NCBI RefSeq assembly: GCF_002159265.1
Contig: NZ_NFHG01000002.1
Span: 186,001-250,000 of the forward strand
Direction: 5' to 3'
Length of the DNA stretch: 64,000 bases
From: Flavonifractor sp. An82
Lineage (GTDB): Bacteria; Bacillota; Clostridia; Oscillospirales; Oscillospiraceae
Part shown: in pieces, positions 40,043 through 48,590 of the stretch
How positions within the stretch are numbered: the first letter of the stretch is position 1
How the letters are laid out: each line of letters opens with the position of its first letter
Notes under the pieces: model-generated
The model's database searches: none
Seen by the model: the letters and a program-made list of their open reading frames with translations, nothing else
Told to the model about the DNA's origin: nothing
Translations under genes and position numbers: made by a program

Positions 40043-41683
40043 ATGGAACACAACATGTTTTGCTATCAGTGTCAGGAGACCGCCGGCTGCAAGGGCTGCA
40101 CCCGGGTGGGCGTATGCGGCAAACAGCCTGACGTGGCCGCTATGCAGGATCTGCTGGTTTATGTGACAAAGGGCCTGTCCGCTGTGACCACCGCCATGCG
40201 GGAGCAGGGGTCTGCGGTGGAGACAGCAGTCAACCACCTGATCACCCTCAACCTGTTCACCACCATCACCAACGCCAACTTTGACAAGGAAGCCATTGAG
40301 GCCCGCATCCGGGAGACACTGGCGGTGCGGGAGAAGCTGCTGGCTCAGGTGAAGGAGCCCGGTAAACTGCCCCAGGCCGCCCTGTGGGACGGCTCCGGCG
40401 ATTGGGAGGTCAAGGCCAAGACAGTGGGCGTGCTTTCTACCGAAAACGAGGATATCCGCTCTCTGCGGGAGCTCATCACCTACGGTCTGAAGGGCCTGTC
40501 CGCCTACTCCAAGCACGCCAATGCCCTGATGCAGGACGACGGCGAGGTGGACGCCTTCCTTCAGAAGGCTCTGGCGGCCACCCTGGATGAAAGCCTGACC
40601 GCCGACGACCTGGTGGCCCTCACCCTGGAGACCGGAAAGTACGGCGTCTCCGGCATGGCCCTGCTGGACAAGGCCAACACCGGGGCCTACGGCAACCCGG
40701 AGATCACCAAGGTCAACATCGGCGTGGGCAAGAACCCGGGTATCCTGGTGTCCGGCCACGATCTGCGGGATCTGGAGATGCTGCTGGAGCAGACCCAGGG
40801 TACCGGGGTGGACGTGTATACCCACTCCGAGATGCTGCCCGCCCACTACTATCCCGCCTTTAAGAAGTACCCTAACTTTGTGGGCAACTACGGCAACGCC
40901 TGGTGGAAGCAGAAGGAGGAGTTCGAGGCCTTCCACGGCCCCATCCTCATGACCACCAACTGCATCGTGCCCCCCAAGGACAGCTACAAGGACCGGCTGT
41001 ACACCACCGGCGCGGCGGGCTTCCCCGGCTGCAAGCATATTCCCGGTGAGATCGGAGAGAAGAAGGACTTCTCCGCCCTCATTGAGCACGCCAAGAAGTG
41101 TGTGCCCCCTCAGGAGCTGGAGACCGGCGAGATCGTAGGCGGCTTTGCCCACGCCCAGGTGCTGGCCCTGGCGGACAAGGTGGTGGAGGCGGTGAAATCC
41201 GGCGCCATCAAAAAGTTCGTGGTCATGGCGGGCTGCGACGGCCGGGCCAAGAGCCGGGATTACTACACCGAGTTTGCCACGGCCCTGCCCCATGACACGG
41301 TGATCCTCACCGCTGGGTGCGCCAAGTACAAGTACAACAAGCTGGATCTGGGGGATATCGGCGGCATTCCCCGGGTGCTGGACGCCGGCCAGTGCAACGA
41401 CTCCTACTCCCTGGCGGTCATTGCCCTCAAGCTGAAGGAGGTCTTCGGCCTGGAGGACATCAACGACCTGCCCATTGTGTACAACATTGCCTGGTATGAG
41501 CAGAAGGCGGTCATTGTACTGCTGGCCCTGCTCTACCTGGGGGTGAAGAACATCCACCTGGGACCCACCCTCCCCGCCTTCCTCAGCCCCAATGTGGCCA
41601 AGGTGCTGGTGGACAGCTTCGGTATCGCCGGGATCGGCACCGTGGAGGAGGACATGGAGCACTTCTTCGGCCAGCAGGCTTGA
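40043..41683 (+). CDS. hcp: Hydroxylamine reductase (hybrid cluster protein)
   Basis: This 546-residue cytoplasmic Fe-S protein has N-terminal cluster cysteines in [15 protein letters not shown] (Cys7, Cys10, Cys16, Cys19) and VGVCGK. The hybrid-cluster ligands follow: [64 protein letters not shown] and TAGCAKYK. Hcp reduces hydroxylamine and nitric oxide in anaerobes under nitrosative stress. ATG 40043 follows CAAGGAGG. No ferredoxin-like hcr partner is adjacent. The promoter architecture supports activation by a CRP/FNR-family sensor. Confidence 0.97.
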   Translation: MEHNMFCYQCQETAGCKGCTRVGVCGKQPDVAAMQDLLVYVTKGLSAVTTAMREQGSAVETAVNHLITLNLFTTITNANFDKEAIEARIRETLAVREKLLAQVKEPGKLPQAALWDGSGDWEVKAKTVGVLSTENEDIRSLRELITYGLKGLSAYSKHANALMQDDGEVDAFLQKALAATLDESLTADDLVALTLETGKYGVSGMALLDKANTGAYGNPEITKVNIGVGKNPGILVSGHDLRDLEMLLEQTQGTGVDVYTHSEMLPAHYYPAFKKYPNFVGNYGNAWWKQKEEFEAFHGPILMTTNCIVPPKDSYKDRLYTTGAAGFPGCKHIPGEIGEKKDFSALIEHAKKCVPPQELETGEIVGGFAHAQVLALADKVVEAVKSGAIKKFVVMAGCDGRAKSRDYYTEFATALPHDTVILTAGCAKYKYNKLDLGDIGGIPRVLDAGQCNDSYSLAVIALKLKEVFGLEDINDLPIVYNIAWYEQKAVIVLLALLYLGVKNIHLGPTLPAFLSPNVAKVLVDSFGIAGIGTVEEDMEHFFGQQA

Positions 41684-41696
41684 TGATACAGATTAA

Positions 41697-41736
41697 AAAA
41701 CACGGACCGGCAGGAAAATCTGCCGGTCCGTGTTTT
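41697..41736. terminator. Terminator between hcp and the antiporter gene
   Basis: Seventeen-base perfect arms (AAAACACGGACCGGCAG and complement) with a six-base loop serve the converging genes. Confidence 0.9.
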
Positions 41737-41757
41737 GACTGTATAGGGTTTCCGGCA

Positions 41758-43029
41758 TCAGGACTTGCCGGAGGCGTTGTTGCGCAGACGCTCGTGGTCC
41801 TCCAACAGGGCCTGGGTAGCCAGGTCGAAGGCTGCGGCGTCCTCGTAGCGGTTGACCAGCTCGCTCTCCTGCAGGTCGCTGTAGTCCTTCTCCTTGCCGT
41901 GATAGACTACCTTCAGCAGGATGGGGGTCAGAATGGTGGTGGCAATGACCATCAGCACCACAGGACCGAAGAATTCGTCCTTCATCAGTCCGGCGGCGAT
42001 GCCGTTGTTGGCCACGATCAGGGCAACCTCGCCGCGGGAGATCATACCCACGCCGATGCGCAGGGAGTCCTGATTGGAGTAGCCGCACAGCTTGGAGCCC
42101 AGGCCGCAGCCCAGGATCTTGGAGACGACCGACCACAGGATCAGCAGGACGGAGAAGAGAACGATAGTCCCGCTCATCTGGGGCAGCACCACCTTCAGGC
42201 CGATGCTGGCAAAGAAGATGGGGGAGAGCAGGGTGTAGGAGAGGGTGTCGAACCGATCCTGCAGATAGGTGACCCGGGGGGTCTTGGCAAAGATCAGTCC
42301 GGCGATGTAGGCGCCGGTGATGTCGGCCACGCCGAAGAGCTCCTCCGCCAGATAGGCGTACAGCAGGCAGAAGGCGAAGGAAATGACCACAAAGCGGCGC
42401 TTATCCCGGTCATACCGCTTGAACCACCACTCCACCAGCCGGTGGAGCAGGATCCACACCACCACGCTGATGGCGAAGAAGGCGGCGATCTTCACCAGCA
42501 CCAGCAGTACATTGGCGCCGGTGCCCGACAGGCTGGTGATGATGGTGAGGGCCACGATGCCCAGCACGTCGTCGATGATGGCCGCGCCCAGGATGGCGTT
42601 GCCCGAGCGGGTGGAGAGCTTGCCAATCTCCTTCAGGGTCTCCACGGTGATGCTGACCGAGGTGGCGGTGAGGATCACGCCGATGAAGACGTTCTGCAGG
42701 AAGGCCTCGCTCCCCTGGTTGAACAGGGAGGCCAGCACAAAGCCACCGGCCAGGGGGACCAGCACGCCGATGAGGGCGATGACAAAAGCGGAACGGCCGG
42801 CCTTCTTCAGCTCGCCCAGATCGGTCTCCAGACCGGCGTTGAACATCAGGACGATGACGCCCAGCTCCGCCAGCTGGTCCATCAGGGTGGTCTCCTGCAG
42901 CACGCCCAGCATGGCGGGGCCCAGCAGCAGGCCGGCCAGCAGCGCGCCCACCACCTGAGGCAGGGCAAACCGCTTGGTCACGATACCCAGGACCTTGGTG
43001 CTGAGCAGAATGACCGCGATCTCAAACAA
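41758..43029 (-). CDS. Cation:proton antiporter, CPA2/KefB type
   Basis: This membrane protein of about 423 residues has some twelve transmembrane segments. Family signatures are FALPQVVGALLAGLLLGPAM, LGVIVLMFNAGLETDLGELK, TATSVSITVETLKE, GNAILGAAIIDDVLGIVALT with the transport Asp pair, and GMISRGEVALIVANNG. It should exchange Na+ or K+ for protons. No KTN/TrkA regulatory domain follows. The start is unclear: TTG 43029 is the only common start codon, but the AGGAGAGG ribosome-binding site lies 21 bases away and is well spaced only for an in-frame ACG at 43044. Confidence 0.88.
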   Translation of the reverse strand: MFEIAVILLSTKVLGIVTKRFALPQVVGALLAGLLLGPAMLGVLQETTLMDQLAELGVIVLMFNAGLETDLGELKKAGRSAFVIALIGVLVPLAGGFVLASLFNQGSEAFLQNVFIGVILTATSVSITVETLKEIGKLSTRSGNAILGAAIIDDVLGIVALTIITSLSGTGANVLLVLVKIAAFFAISVVVWILLHRLVEWWFKRYDRDKRRFVVISFAFCLLYAYLAEELFGVADITGAYIAGLIFAKTPRVTYLQDRFDTLSYTLLSPIFFASIGLKVVLPQMSGTIVLFSVLLILWSVVSKILGCGLGSKLCGYSNQDSLRIGVGMISRGEVALIVANNGIAAGLMKDEFFGPVVLMVIATTILTPILLKVVYHGKEKDYSDLQESELVNRYEDAAAFDLATQALLEDHERLRNNASGKS

Positions 43030-43165
43030 AAAATGGTAATTCGTACAGACCTCTCCTCTCTCTGGAGTTGTGAAAATGTACTATAAATAGTAGGGAAATT
43101 TGTTGAATAAGTCAATCGTCAAGTTGGATAGAAATTATGAGCATACAAACAAAAAATATGACAAC

Positions 43166-43210
43166 AAAACTCCCCGGCATGACGTCCACAGGGACGCTAC
43201 CGGGGAGTTT
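43166..43210 (-). terminator. Terminator at the end of the TetR gene
   Basis: Arms AAAACTCCCCGG and CCGGGGAGTTT enclose a second small hairpin. The right arm overlaps the last codons and stop of the TetR gene. Confidence 0.7.
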
Positions 43211-43772
43211 CTGTCTTGTGATCGGAAAAGGAGGAGAAGCGTTGGGCCACCCGCTGGAATTCCCCCTCCAGCAGAAAAGTGATGCGGGCGGCCAGCTGGG
43301 CGGGCTCCTCCTTCATGTCATCCGCCAGCCAGCCCAGCATGGTGCCGGCCAGGGCGTACATATAGAAATCTGTTAAAAAGTCCTGATCCTGTTCGGAGAG
43401 CGCCAGGCCGTCGGAGGCTTGCTCCAGAAGCCGGGCGATGAGGGCGCGGGACATGGTGAACAGCTGGCAGTCCAGATGCTCTCTGCCGCCGGAGCGATAG
43501 ATATGGTAGATCAGAGCGTGGTTGGTCTGGATGTACCGGAATGCGTCCATCAGCGCGTCCTGCCAGGAAGCTGCGTCCTGCAGGGCCTCAGCGGTCTCAT
43601 GCTCCAGAAACCAGTGGAGCAGATCGTAGATATCCTGGAAGTGATAGTAGAAAGTCTGGCGGTTGACTTCACAGTCCTCCACGATCTCCTTGACCGTGAT
43701 ATCGTCCAGAAACTTTTTTTGAAGCAGATGCTTGAGGGAATTGGCCAGGGCAAGCTTTGTGCTGGGAGCCAA
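43197..43772 (-). CDS. TetR family transcriptional regulator
   Basis: This 191-residue regulator has the helix-turn-helix DDITVKEIVEDCEVNRQTFY followed by YHFQDIYDLLHWFLEHE, the pattern of the DhaS/YxbF-like TetR subgroup in Firmicutes. The TTG at 43772 lies 8 bases after AAGGAGG; the frame stays open far upstream only by chance. The promoter has a TTATACC-ACAGG-GGTATAA inverted repeat in its spacer, so autorepression is likely. It is divergent from the TSCPD gene, which is the probable second target. The ligand is unknown. Confidence 0.85.
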   Translation of the reverse strand: MAPSTKLALANSLKHLLQKKFLDDITVKEIVEDCEVNRQTFYYHFQDIYDLLHWFLEHETAEALQDAASWQDALMDAFRYIQTNHALIYHIYRSGGREHLDCQLFTMSRALIARLLEQASDGLALSEQDQDFLTDFYMYALAGTMLGWLADDMKEEPAQLAARITFLLEGEFQRVAQRFSSFSDHKTETPR

Positions 43773-43818
43773 TGGACACACCTCCTTCCCTCGGAAAAGC
43801 GGGGAAACAACTGGAGTA

Positions 43819-43848
43819 ATTATACCACAGGGGTATAAAGAATTGCAA
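43819..43848 (-). promoter_or_regulatory. Promoter of the TetR gene with operator in the spacer
   Basis: On the minus strand TTGCAA (43848-43843), an 18-base spacer and TATAAT (43824-43819) form the promoter. The inverted repeat TTATACC-N5-GGTATAA (43820-43838) overlaps the -10 and most of the spacer. The -35 hexamer is palindromic and is shared with the opposite promoter. Confidence 0.75.
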
Positions 43849-43871
43849 TCCTGTCGAAAGTATGGTATGAT
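43843..43871 (+). promoter_or_regulatory. Promoter of the TSCPD gene with a 0A-box-like site
   Basis: TTGCAA (43843-43848), a 17-base spacer and TATGAT (43866-43871). TGTCGAA (43852-43858), the exact 0A-box core bound by Spo0A~P, lies inside the spacer. Confidence 0.65.
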
Positions 43872-43910
43872 TTGCCCCGTTAACAGGGAACAGCAAAGGA
43901 GAGAGGTACC

Positions 43911-44156
43911 ATGACCATCGACTATCGGCCCAGGGGAGTCTGCTCCCAGAGAATGCAGGTGAACGTGGAGGACGGCGTCATCCAGTCCCTGCAGGTCCAG
44001 GGAGGCTGCAACGGCAACCTTCAGGGCATCTCCCGTCTGGTTGAAGGCATGAAGGTGGAGGAGGCCATCCGCAGACTGGAGGGTATCCGCTGCGGCTTCA
44101 AGGCCACTTCCTGCCCGGATCAGCTGGCCCAGGCCCTGAAACAGGCCCAGGGCTGA
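43911..44156 (+). CDS. TSCPD domain-containing small protein
   Basis: This 81-residue protein matches the stand-alone TSCPD family (TIGR03905 type): GVCSQRMQVNVEDGVIQSLQ, VQGGCNGNLQGISRLVEGM and GIRCGFKATSCPDQLAQAL. The TSCPD domain is otherwise found at the C-terminus of some ribonucleotide reductases; the free form has no established function, and conserved cysteines suggest metal binding. ATG 43911 follows AAAGGAGAGAGG. It is divergent from a TetR gene with overlapping promoters. Confidence 0.88.
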   Translation: MTIDYRPRGVCSQRMQVNVEDGVIQSLQVQGGCNGNLQGISRLVEGMKVEEAIRRLEGIRCGFKATSCPDQLAQALKQAQG

Positions 44157-44166
44157 GTTTTGCCGA

Positions 44167-44206
44167 CAAATAAGGAGGGCGTGCGTCAGCACGCCCTCCT
44201 TATTTG
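44167..44206. terminator. Terminator between the TSCPD and 5'-nucleotidase genes
   Basis: Eighteen-base perfect arms enclose loop GTCA; the hairpin lies between the converging genes. Confidence 0.9.
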
Positions 44207-44224
44207 CGTATTGGGAAACAGGAC

Positions 44225-46306
44225 TCAGGCGGCCTCGGCCACATTCAGAGCGCCAAAGGCGGTGAGGATCTGATCCAGCTCGGTGGTCAGCACGGTGCCG
44301 CCGGGATTGAGGGCGCCGTTGCTGTCAGCGGTCATCAGCTGGCCGTAGTAGCAGAAGGACATACCCTCCAGAGCCCAGGCGGGGATCCGGTCGTAGTCGG
44401 CGGCCTCCTGCATGGACATGCCGCCCTCCTCCACGGTGACGCCGGTGAGGGACGCATAGCGGCCCAGAGCGGTGGCCAGCTCGGCACGGGTAATGGCCCG
44501 GTCGCCCTCGAAGAGACCGTTGCCGCTGCCGTTGGTCAGGCCGTTGTCCTCGGCCCAGGCGGCGGCGTCGGCGTAGTCCTTGCCCTCCACGTCGGCAAAG
44601 GTGGCCTTGTCCGCTCCTGCGGGCTTGCCGGCCAGCTCGTACAGAGCCTGGTACACCTCGCCGCGGGTGGCGTTCTCAGCGGCAGCGGCGGTCAGAATGG
44701 TGATGCGGCCGTCCGGCTGACCGTACTGATCAGCGGTGATCACGCCGCCCAGCTCATCGGTGATGTAATCCATCAGGACCTCGTCCATAGGCAGCCCCAG
44801 ATCATAGTTGGCGGAAGCAGTCTTGAATGCATAATAAGTGTCACCGCCTGCGGCCATAAAGTCATTGGTGGCGATGGTATATACTGCATTGGGGTCAAAG
44901 GGTTTTCCACCCACAGACTCAATGGTTACTCTCTGGATGGAGGCGGGGGCGTAGTAGGTGGTTTTGGGATAAGCCTCGCCCTGGTCATAGGGTTTGGTCG
45001 TATCCACGGTAAAGATGATACCGGAAACCTGGGGGAAGCCGCCCACAGCGGCAGGCGTGCAGTAAGTAGAGGCTTCCAGAACCTCCAGCAGTTCAGCGCC
45101 GGTAACCTTCACGATGCTCAGGGTGTTGCCAAAGGGCAGAACGGTATTGACGTCCTTCTTGGTCACGTCACCGACCTGAATGGGAGCCCGGATACCGCCG
45201 CCGTTGGTCACAGCGGCATCGATGGTCTCACCCTCGCGGGCGGCGCCCCACATAAGGGCGTCAGTGATCAGATCGCCCAGGTTGGTTTCCTGAGTGCGGT
45301 TGCCGGGGTCCTTGTCGCCGTTGAGGAGGACCTCAGTCTTGGCAAAGACGGTGCCGTAGTCCGCTTCCACCTGTGCGGTGATCTCAGCGGCGCGGGCAGC
45401 GATGGCCTCATCCTCGGCAGTCAGATCGGCGACCTTGACAGATTCCGCAGAGGCAGAGCCGTCAGACAGAGTGACCACACCGATATTCTCCAACTCGGTA
45501 CCGGTGGAGGTGAGGACGGTATCGCCCACCTTACCAGTGCCGTCGGTGACAGCCAGAATATCTTCCTGAGTGGAGTGGGAGTGGCCATCGATGAAGACAT
45601 CAATTCCGTCTACCTTGGCCAGAAGGTCGACGGAGCGGTTCCCGGTACTCTCCTCGTCAATTCCCAGATGGCCCACACACACGATGTAGTCGCAGCCGTC
45701 AGCCTCCAACTTATCTACAGAGGCCTGGACATCAGCAAACATCTTATCTCCGGCATCAAAGGTGAGACCGGCGATCTTGGCGGGGTGAGCCTTGGTGGCG
45801 GTTTCGGGGGTGGTGACACCCACAAAGCCGACCTTGGTGCCGGAATCAGTTTCGAGGACGTAGGAGTCGGCAAAAGCGGCGCTGCCGTTGCTGGTCACAT
45901 TAGCGGCAAGGATGGGGAACTCGGCGCTTTCGCTGAGGGTCTTGAGGTTCTCATAGCCATAGTCGAATTCGTGGTTGCCAGGGACGGCCAGATCATAGCC
46001 GACCATGTTCATCAGTTCGACAGCATTGGCACCCTGAGAGATGCTGACGGTAGGGTCGCCCTGAATGAAGTCGCCGGCATCCACCAGGATCACGTCGGTA
46101 CCTTCAGCTTCGTACTGGGCCTTCAGCGCGGCTACTTTAGCGTAGCTGCCGATGGCACCGTGGACGTCATTGGTGTGGAGCACCACTACGTCGTTTGCTG
46201 CGCCCTCTCCGGAGGTCTCATCGGCGGCCATGGCAGGGACACAGAGGCTGCCCGCCATGGACAGGGTCAGAAACAGGGACAGGACTTTGCGTGTGTGTTT
46301 TTTCAT
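44225..46306 (-). CDS. Surface 5'-nucleotidase/2',3'-cyclic phosphodiesterase with SLH repeats
   Basis: This secreted protein of 693 residues has a signal peptide (MKKHTRKVLSLFLTLSMAGS, cleavage after VPAMA), a metallophosphatase domain (VLHTNDVHGAIGSY near 42, VDAGDFIQGD, VPGNHEFDYG, IDGHSHS) and a 5'-nucleotidase C-terminal domain with AAVTNGGGIRAPIQVG near 375. SLH-like repeats occupy about residues 580-690. It dephosphorylates nucleotides outside the cell for scavenging and stays wall-bound through SLH. ATG 46306 follows AAAGGTGG; the open frame upstream is not translated sequence. It is the second SLH enzyme of the window. Confidence 0.93.
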   Translation of the reverse strand: MKKHTRKVLSLFLTLSMAGSLCVPAMAADETSGEGAANDVVVLHTNDVHGAIGSYAKVAALKAQYEAEGTDVILVDAGDFIQGDPTVSISQGANAVELMNMVGYDLAVPGNHEFDYGYENLKTLSESAEFPILAANVTSNGSAAFADSYVLETDSGTKVGFVGVTTPETATKAHPAKIAGLTFDAGDKMFADVQASVDKLEADGCDYIVCVGHLGIDEESTGNRSVDLLAKVDGIDVFIDGHSHSTQEDILAVTDGTGKVGDTVLTSTGTELENIGVVTLSDGSASAESVKVADLTAEDEAIAARAAEITAQVEADYGTVFAKTEVLLNGDKDPGNRTQETNLGDLITDALMWGAAREGETIDAAVTNGGGIRAPIQVGDVTKKDVNTVLPFGNTLSIVKVTGAELLEVLEASTYCTPAAVGGFPQVSGIIFTVDTTKPYDQGEAYPKTTYYAPASIQRVTIESVGGKPFDPNAVYTIATNDFMAAGGDTYYAFKTASANYDLGLPMDEVLMDYITDELGGVITADQYGQPDGRITILTAAAAENATRGEVYQALYELAGKPAGADKATFADVEGKDYADAAAWAEDNGLTNGSGNGLFEGDRAITRAELATALGRYASLTGVTVEEGGMSMQEAADYDRIPAWALEGMSFCYYGQLMTADSNGALNPGGTVLTTELDQILTAFGALNVAEAA

Positions 46307-46499
46307 ACAAACATTCCACCTTTCCTTCCATTGTTTCCCGATCGTGCAGGGATGCACATTGGATATCCTAATGGTAACAAAACGGAAACAAAAATACAAG
46401 AGGGGAACAGGGGAAAGATGGAAAAATACTGTGCATCTTGCGTAAAATGCAGGAAAAATTTTGTTAAAAATTGACGGTTAAGCCTAAAATGTGGCGGCT
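46307..46499. other. AT-rich intergenic region upstream of the 5'-nucleotidase gene
   Basis: The 193 bases hold the nucleotidase leader and no gene. No clear -35/-10 pair or palindrome was identified. Confidence 0.4.
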
Positions 46500-47015
46500 T
46501 CAGCAGGGAAGGGTCACCCAGGTGGGGGTGCCTGAGAGGTCGGTAAAGAGCAGCCCGCCGGGGGGCAGAAAGGTAAAGAGCAGGGTAGCCGCCCCCAGTA
46601 CCAGCACCAGCAGTACCCACAGTCCCTGATGCTCCTGCCAGAAGGGCGAACGCAGCATGTGGGGCAGCAGGAAGGACAGTACCATCATCAGCACATACAG
46701 AGCAATGTCAAAAAAGAGGGATTCTCCCTGAAAACAGATATGGTATACATATCCGATGACCAGCATGCCCGCCGTGGATACCAGCAGGGAGAAAGCGCGC
46801 TGTCCCGGCAGGGCCGGTCCCTTCCGCTGGAGTACCAGTCCGGCCACCAGAGCAGGCCAGTAGAGCAGTTTGACATGCTCCCAAAGGCTCTCCCGGACCG
46901 GAGCCACCAGGGCGGTAGCAATGCAGGGAAGAAGGGTATAGAGGAAATGCAGACAGGCTCCGGCCACGGTGGCAGCGGCCAGAAGGATGAGTTCGGTCTT
47001 GTTCAGGCGCGGCAT
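46500..47015 (-). CDS. Small polytopic membrane protein of unknown function
   Basis: This 171-residue protein has about five transmembrane segments. The first carries LNKTELILLAAATVAGACLH; a charged WEHVKLLYWP follows residue 45. I recall such proteins as DUF6512-like in Clostridia but cannot confirm it. ATG 47015 lies 7 bases after AGGGAG; the frame is open upstream without a site. It is divergent from spoIVB, with no evident functional link. Confidence 0.7.
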   Translation of the reverse strand: MPRLNKTELILLAAATVAGACLHFLYTLLPCIATALVAPVRESLWEHVKLLYWPALVAGLVLQRKGPALPGQRAFSLLVSTAGMLVIGYVYHICFQGESLFFDIALYVLMMVLSFLLPHMLRSPFWQEHQGLWVLLVLVLGAATLLFTFLPPGGLLFTDLSGTPTWVTLPC

Positions 47016-47196
47016 GGCGGACACTCCCTTCCATTTTCTAATGGCTAAGATATGCCTTTCAAAGAAAAAAATACCACAGCAGCGCCGGCGGTAAAAGCAA
47101 GGAAAAAGCGGGAGAAAACAGCGGGCATAAAAACCGGAAGGCCCGCCGGAGGCCCAGTGGGAGAGATGCCCAAGCCAAAGGAACATTTCATTGCCA

Positions 47197-47225
47197 GCGT
47201 GTTTTGTTGGAAGCAGTCCATATTA
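47197..47225 (+). promoter_or_regulatory. Possible sigma-G (or sigma-F) promoter of spoIVB
   Basis: GCGTG (47197-47201), a 17-base spacer and CATATTA (47219-47225) match the forespore sigma-G pattern at the -10 (CATWHTA) fully and the -35 (GHATR) in four of five bases. spoIVB is a forespore gene in Bacillus, which supports the call. Confidence 0.4.
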
Positions 47226-47276
47226 AAAACAGGCGCAAAAGGCGCCGGCTTTTGGGAAAGGAGTGTGTACAACGAA

Positions 47277-48338
47277 ATGCCAAAGGAGGAACCAAAGATC
47301 AAGCCCTGGGTGGGAATGCTCCTGGCCGCGGCGGTGCTGATGAGCTGCATGGCATGGTTCCAGCCGGCAGGCGCAGCAGAGGAGCGGCGGGAGGTGATCC
47401 CCATGGGCCGCACCGTGGGGATCAAGCTGTTTTCCGACGGCGTCATGGTGGTAGGCTTCGGAGAGGTAACCACCACGCAGGGCCGTCAGACTCCCGCCCG
47501 TGACTGCGGGCTGAAGGAGGGCGACATCATCACCCACATCAACCGGGAGGAGGTGGACAGCATTGAGGAGGTCCAGTCCGTCCTCCAGGAGGTGGGCGGA
47601 CAGACCATGAGCATTCGGGCGGTTCGGGACGATCAGGAGGTCCAGTTTACCGCCCAGGCAGCCCAGTGCAGCGCTGACGGCCAGTATAAACTGGGCGCCT
47701 GGATTCGTGACTCCATGGCCGGCATCGGTACCATGACCTTCTGTGACCCGGAGACCGGCCTGTTCGGGGCCCTGGGTCACGGAATCAATGACGTGGACAC
47801 GGCCAGGCTTATGCCCATGCAGTCGGGCTCCATTCTGTACTCCGAGGTGACGGATGTGCAGAAGGGGGTCAAAGGCATGCCCGGAGAACTCCACGGTACC
47901 TTCCAGACGGACACCGATCTGGGTGCCCTGTGGGCCAATACCGGCAGCGGTGTGTTTGGACAACTCAGCAGCCAGAGCCTGACCGGGGGCCTGGAACCGG
48001 TGCCGGTAGCCAAACGCAGCGAGGTCAAGACCGGTCCGGCGGTCATCCGTTCCAACGTAAACGGTGACCAGGTGGAGGAGTATACGGTGGAGATCACTCG
48101 TATCTTTCCCGAAAAAGAGGGAGATACCCGCAATCTGATGCTGAAAGTCACCGATCCCCGCTTGCTGGAGACCACCGGCGGCATTGTGCAGGGCATGAGC
48201 GGCTCACCCATCCTCCAGGACGGCAAGCTGGTAGGGGCAGTGACCCACGTTCTGGTCAATGATCCCGTTCAGGGCTACGGCATTCTGGCAGAGAACATGC
48301 TGATCCAGGCGGAGGAAGCTGCAAAACTGGAAAACTAA
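47277..48338 (+). CDS. spoIVB: SpoIVB serine peptidase
   Basis: This protein of about 353 residues has an N-terminal membrane anchor (KPWVGMLLAAAVLMSCMAWF), a PDZ domain (about residues 45-125, CGLKEGDIITHINREEVDSI) and an S55 peptidase domain. The catalytic His lies in FGALGHGINDVDT and the catalytic Ser in IVQGMSGSPILQDGKLVGAV. In Bacillus the forespore secretes SpoIVB to trigger sigma-K processing. Neither possible start is ideal: GTG 47265 is only 1 base and ATG 47277 13 bases from AAGGAG. spo0A follows after a terminator, the order usual in Bacilli and Clostridia. Confidence 0.95.
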   Translation: MPKEEPKIKPWVGMLLAAAVLMSCMAWFQPAGAAEERREVIPMGRTVGIKLFSDGVMVVGFGEVTTTQGRQTPARDCGLKEGDIITHINREEVDSIEEVQSVLQEVGGQTMSIRAVRDDQEVQFTAQAAQCSADGQYKLGAWIRDSMAGIGTMTFCDPETGLFGALGHGINDVDTARLMPMQSGSILYSEVTDVQKGVKGMPGELHGTFQTDTDLGALWANTGSGVFGQLSSQSLTGGLEPVPVAKRSEVKTGPAVIRSNVNGDQVEEYTVEITRIFPEKEGDTRNLMLKVTDPRLLETTGGIVQGMSGSPILQDGKLVGAVTHVLVNDPVQGYGILAENMLIQAEEAAKLEN

Positions 48339-48349
48339 TCCAAATTTTG

Positions 48350-48373
48350 CCGGGAGCGGAGGGCCGCTCCCGG
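48350..48373 (+). terminator. Terminator between spoIVB and spo0A
   Basis: CCGGGAGCGG and CCGCTCCCGG form a perfect 10-base stem with loop AGGG, followed by CGCTCTTTTT. Confidence 0.85.
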
Positions 48374-48443
48374 CGCTCTTTTTGCTGAAAAAGGAGGAGA
48401 AAGGAGAGAAGTGCAGAGTACGCCGTCGGAATTTCCGGGGAAA

Positions 48444-48460
48444 AGTCGAACGAAGTCGAA
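48444..48460 (+). promoter_or_regulatory. Tandem 0A-box-like sites upstream of spo0A
   Basis: AGTCGAA occurs at 48444-48450 and again at 48454-48460, one helical turn apart. It differs from the TGTCGAA 0A box only in the first base. The sites lie about 32 bases before the -35 box and suggest Spo0A autoregulation. Confidence 0.6.
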
Positions 48461-48491
48461 GAGAAATAGCCAGAAATTACCAGCAAAACCC

Positions 48492-48520
48492 TTGCGCTTG
48501 CTGTCTGATTATGGTAAATT
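48492..48520 (+). promoter_or_regulatory. Sigma-A-type promoter of spo0A
   Basis: TTGCGC (48492-48497), a 17-base spacer and TAAATT (48515-48520) precede spo0A by 70 bases. Confidence 0.55.
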
Positions 48521-48590
48521 ATAGCCAACCGGTAAACAGACTTGGCCAGTCAGAAATGCAGAGCAGGGGAGCCTGCTGGAAAGGGTGTCA

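Noticed and set aside
43773-44192. N-terminal extension of the TetR protein to 331 residues
   Set aside because: It would cross the divergent promoters and the whole TSCPD gene; TTG 43772 has an excellent ribosome-binding site.
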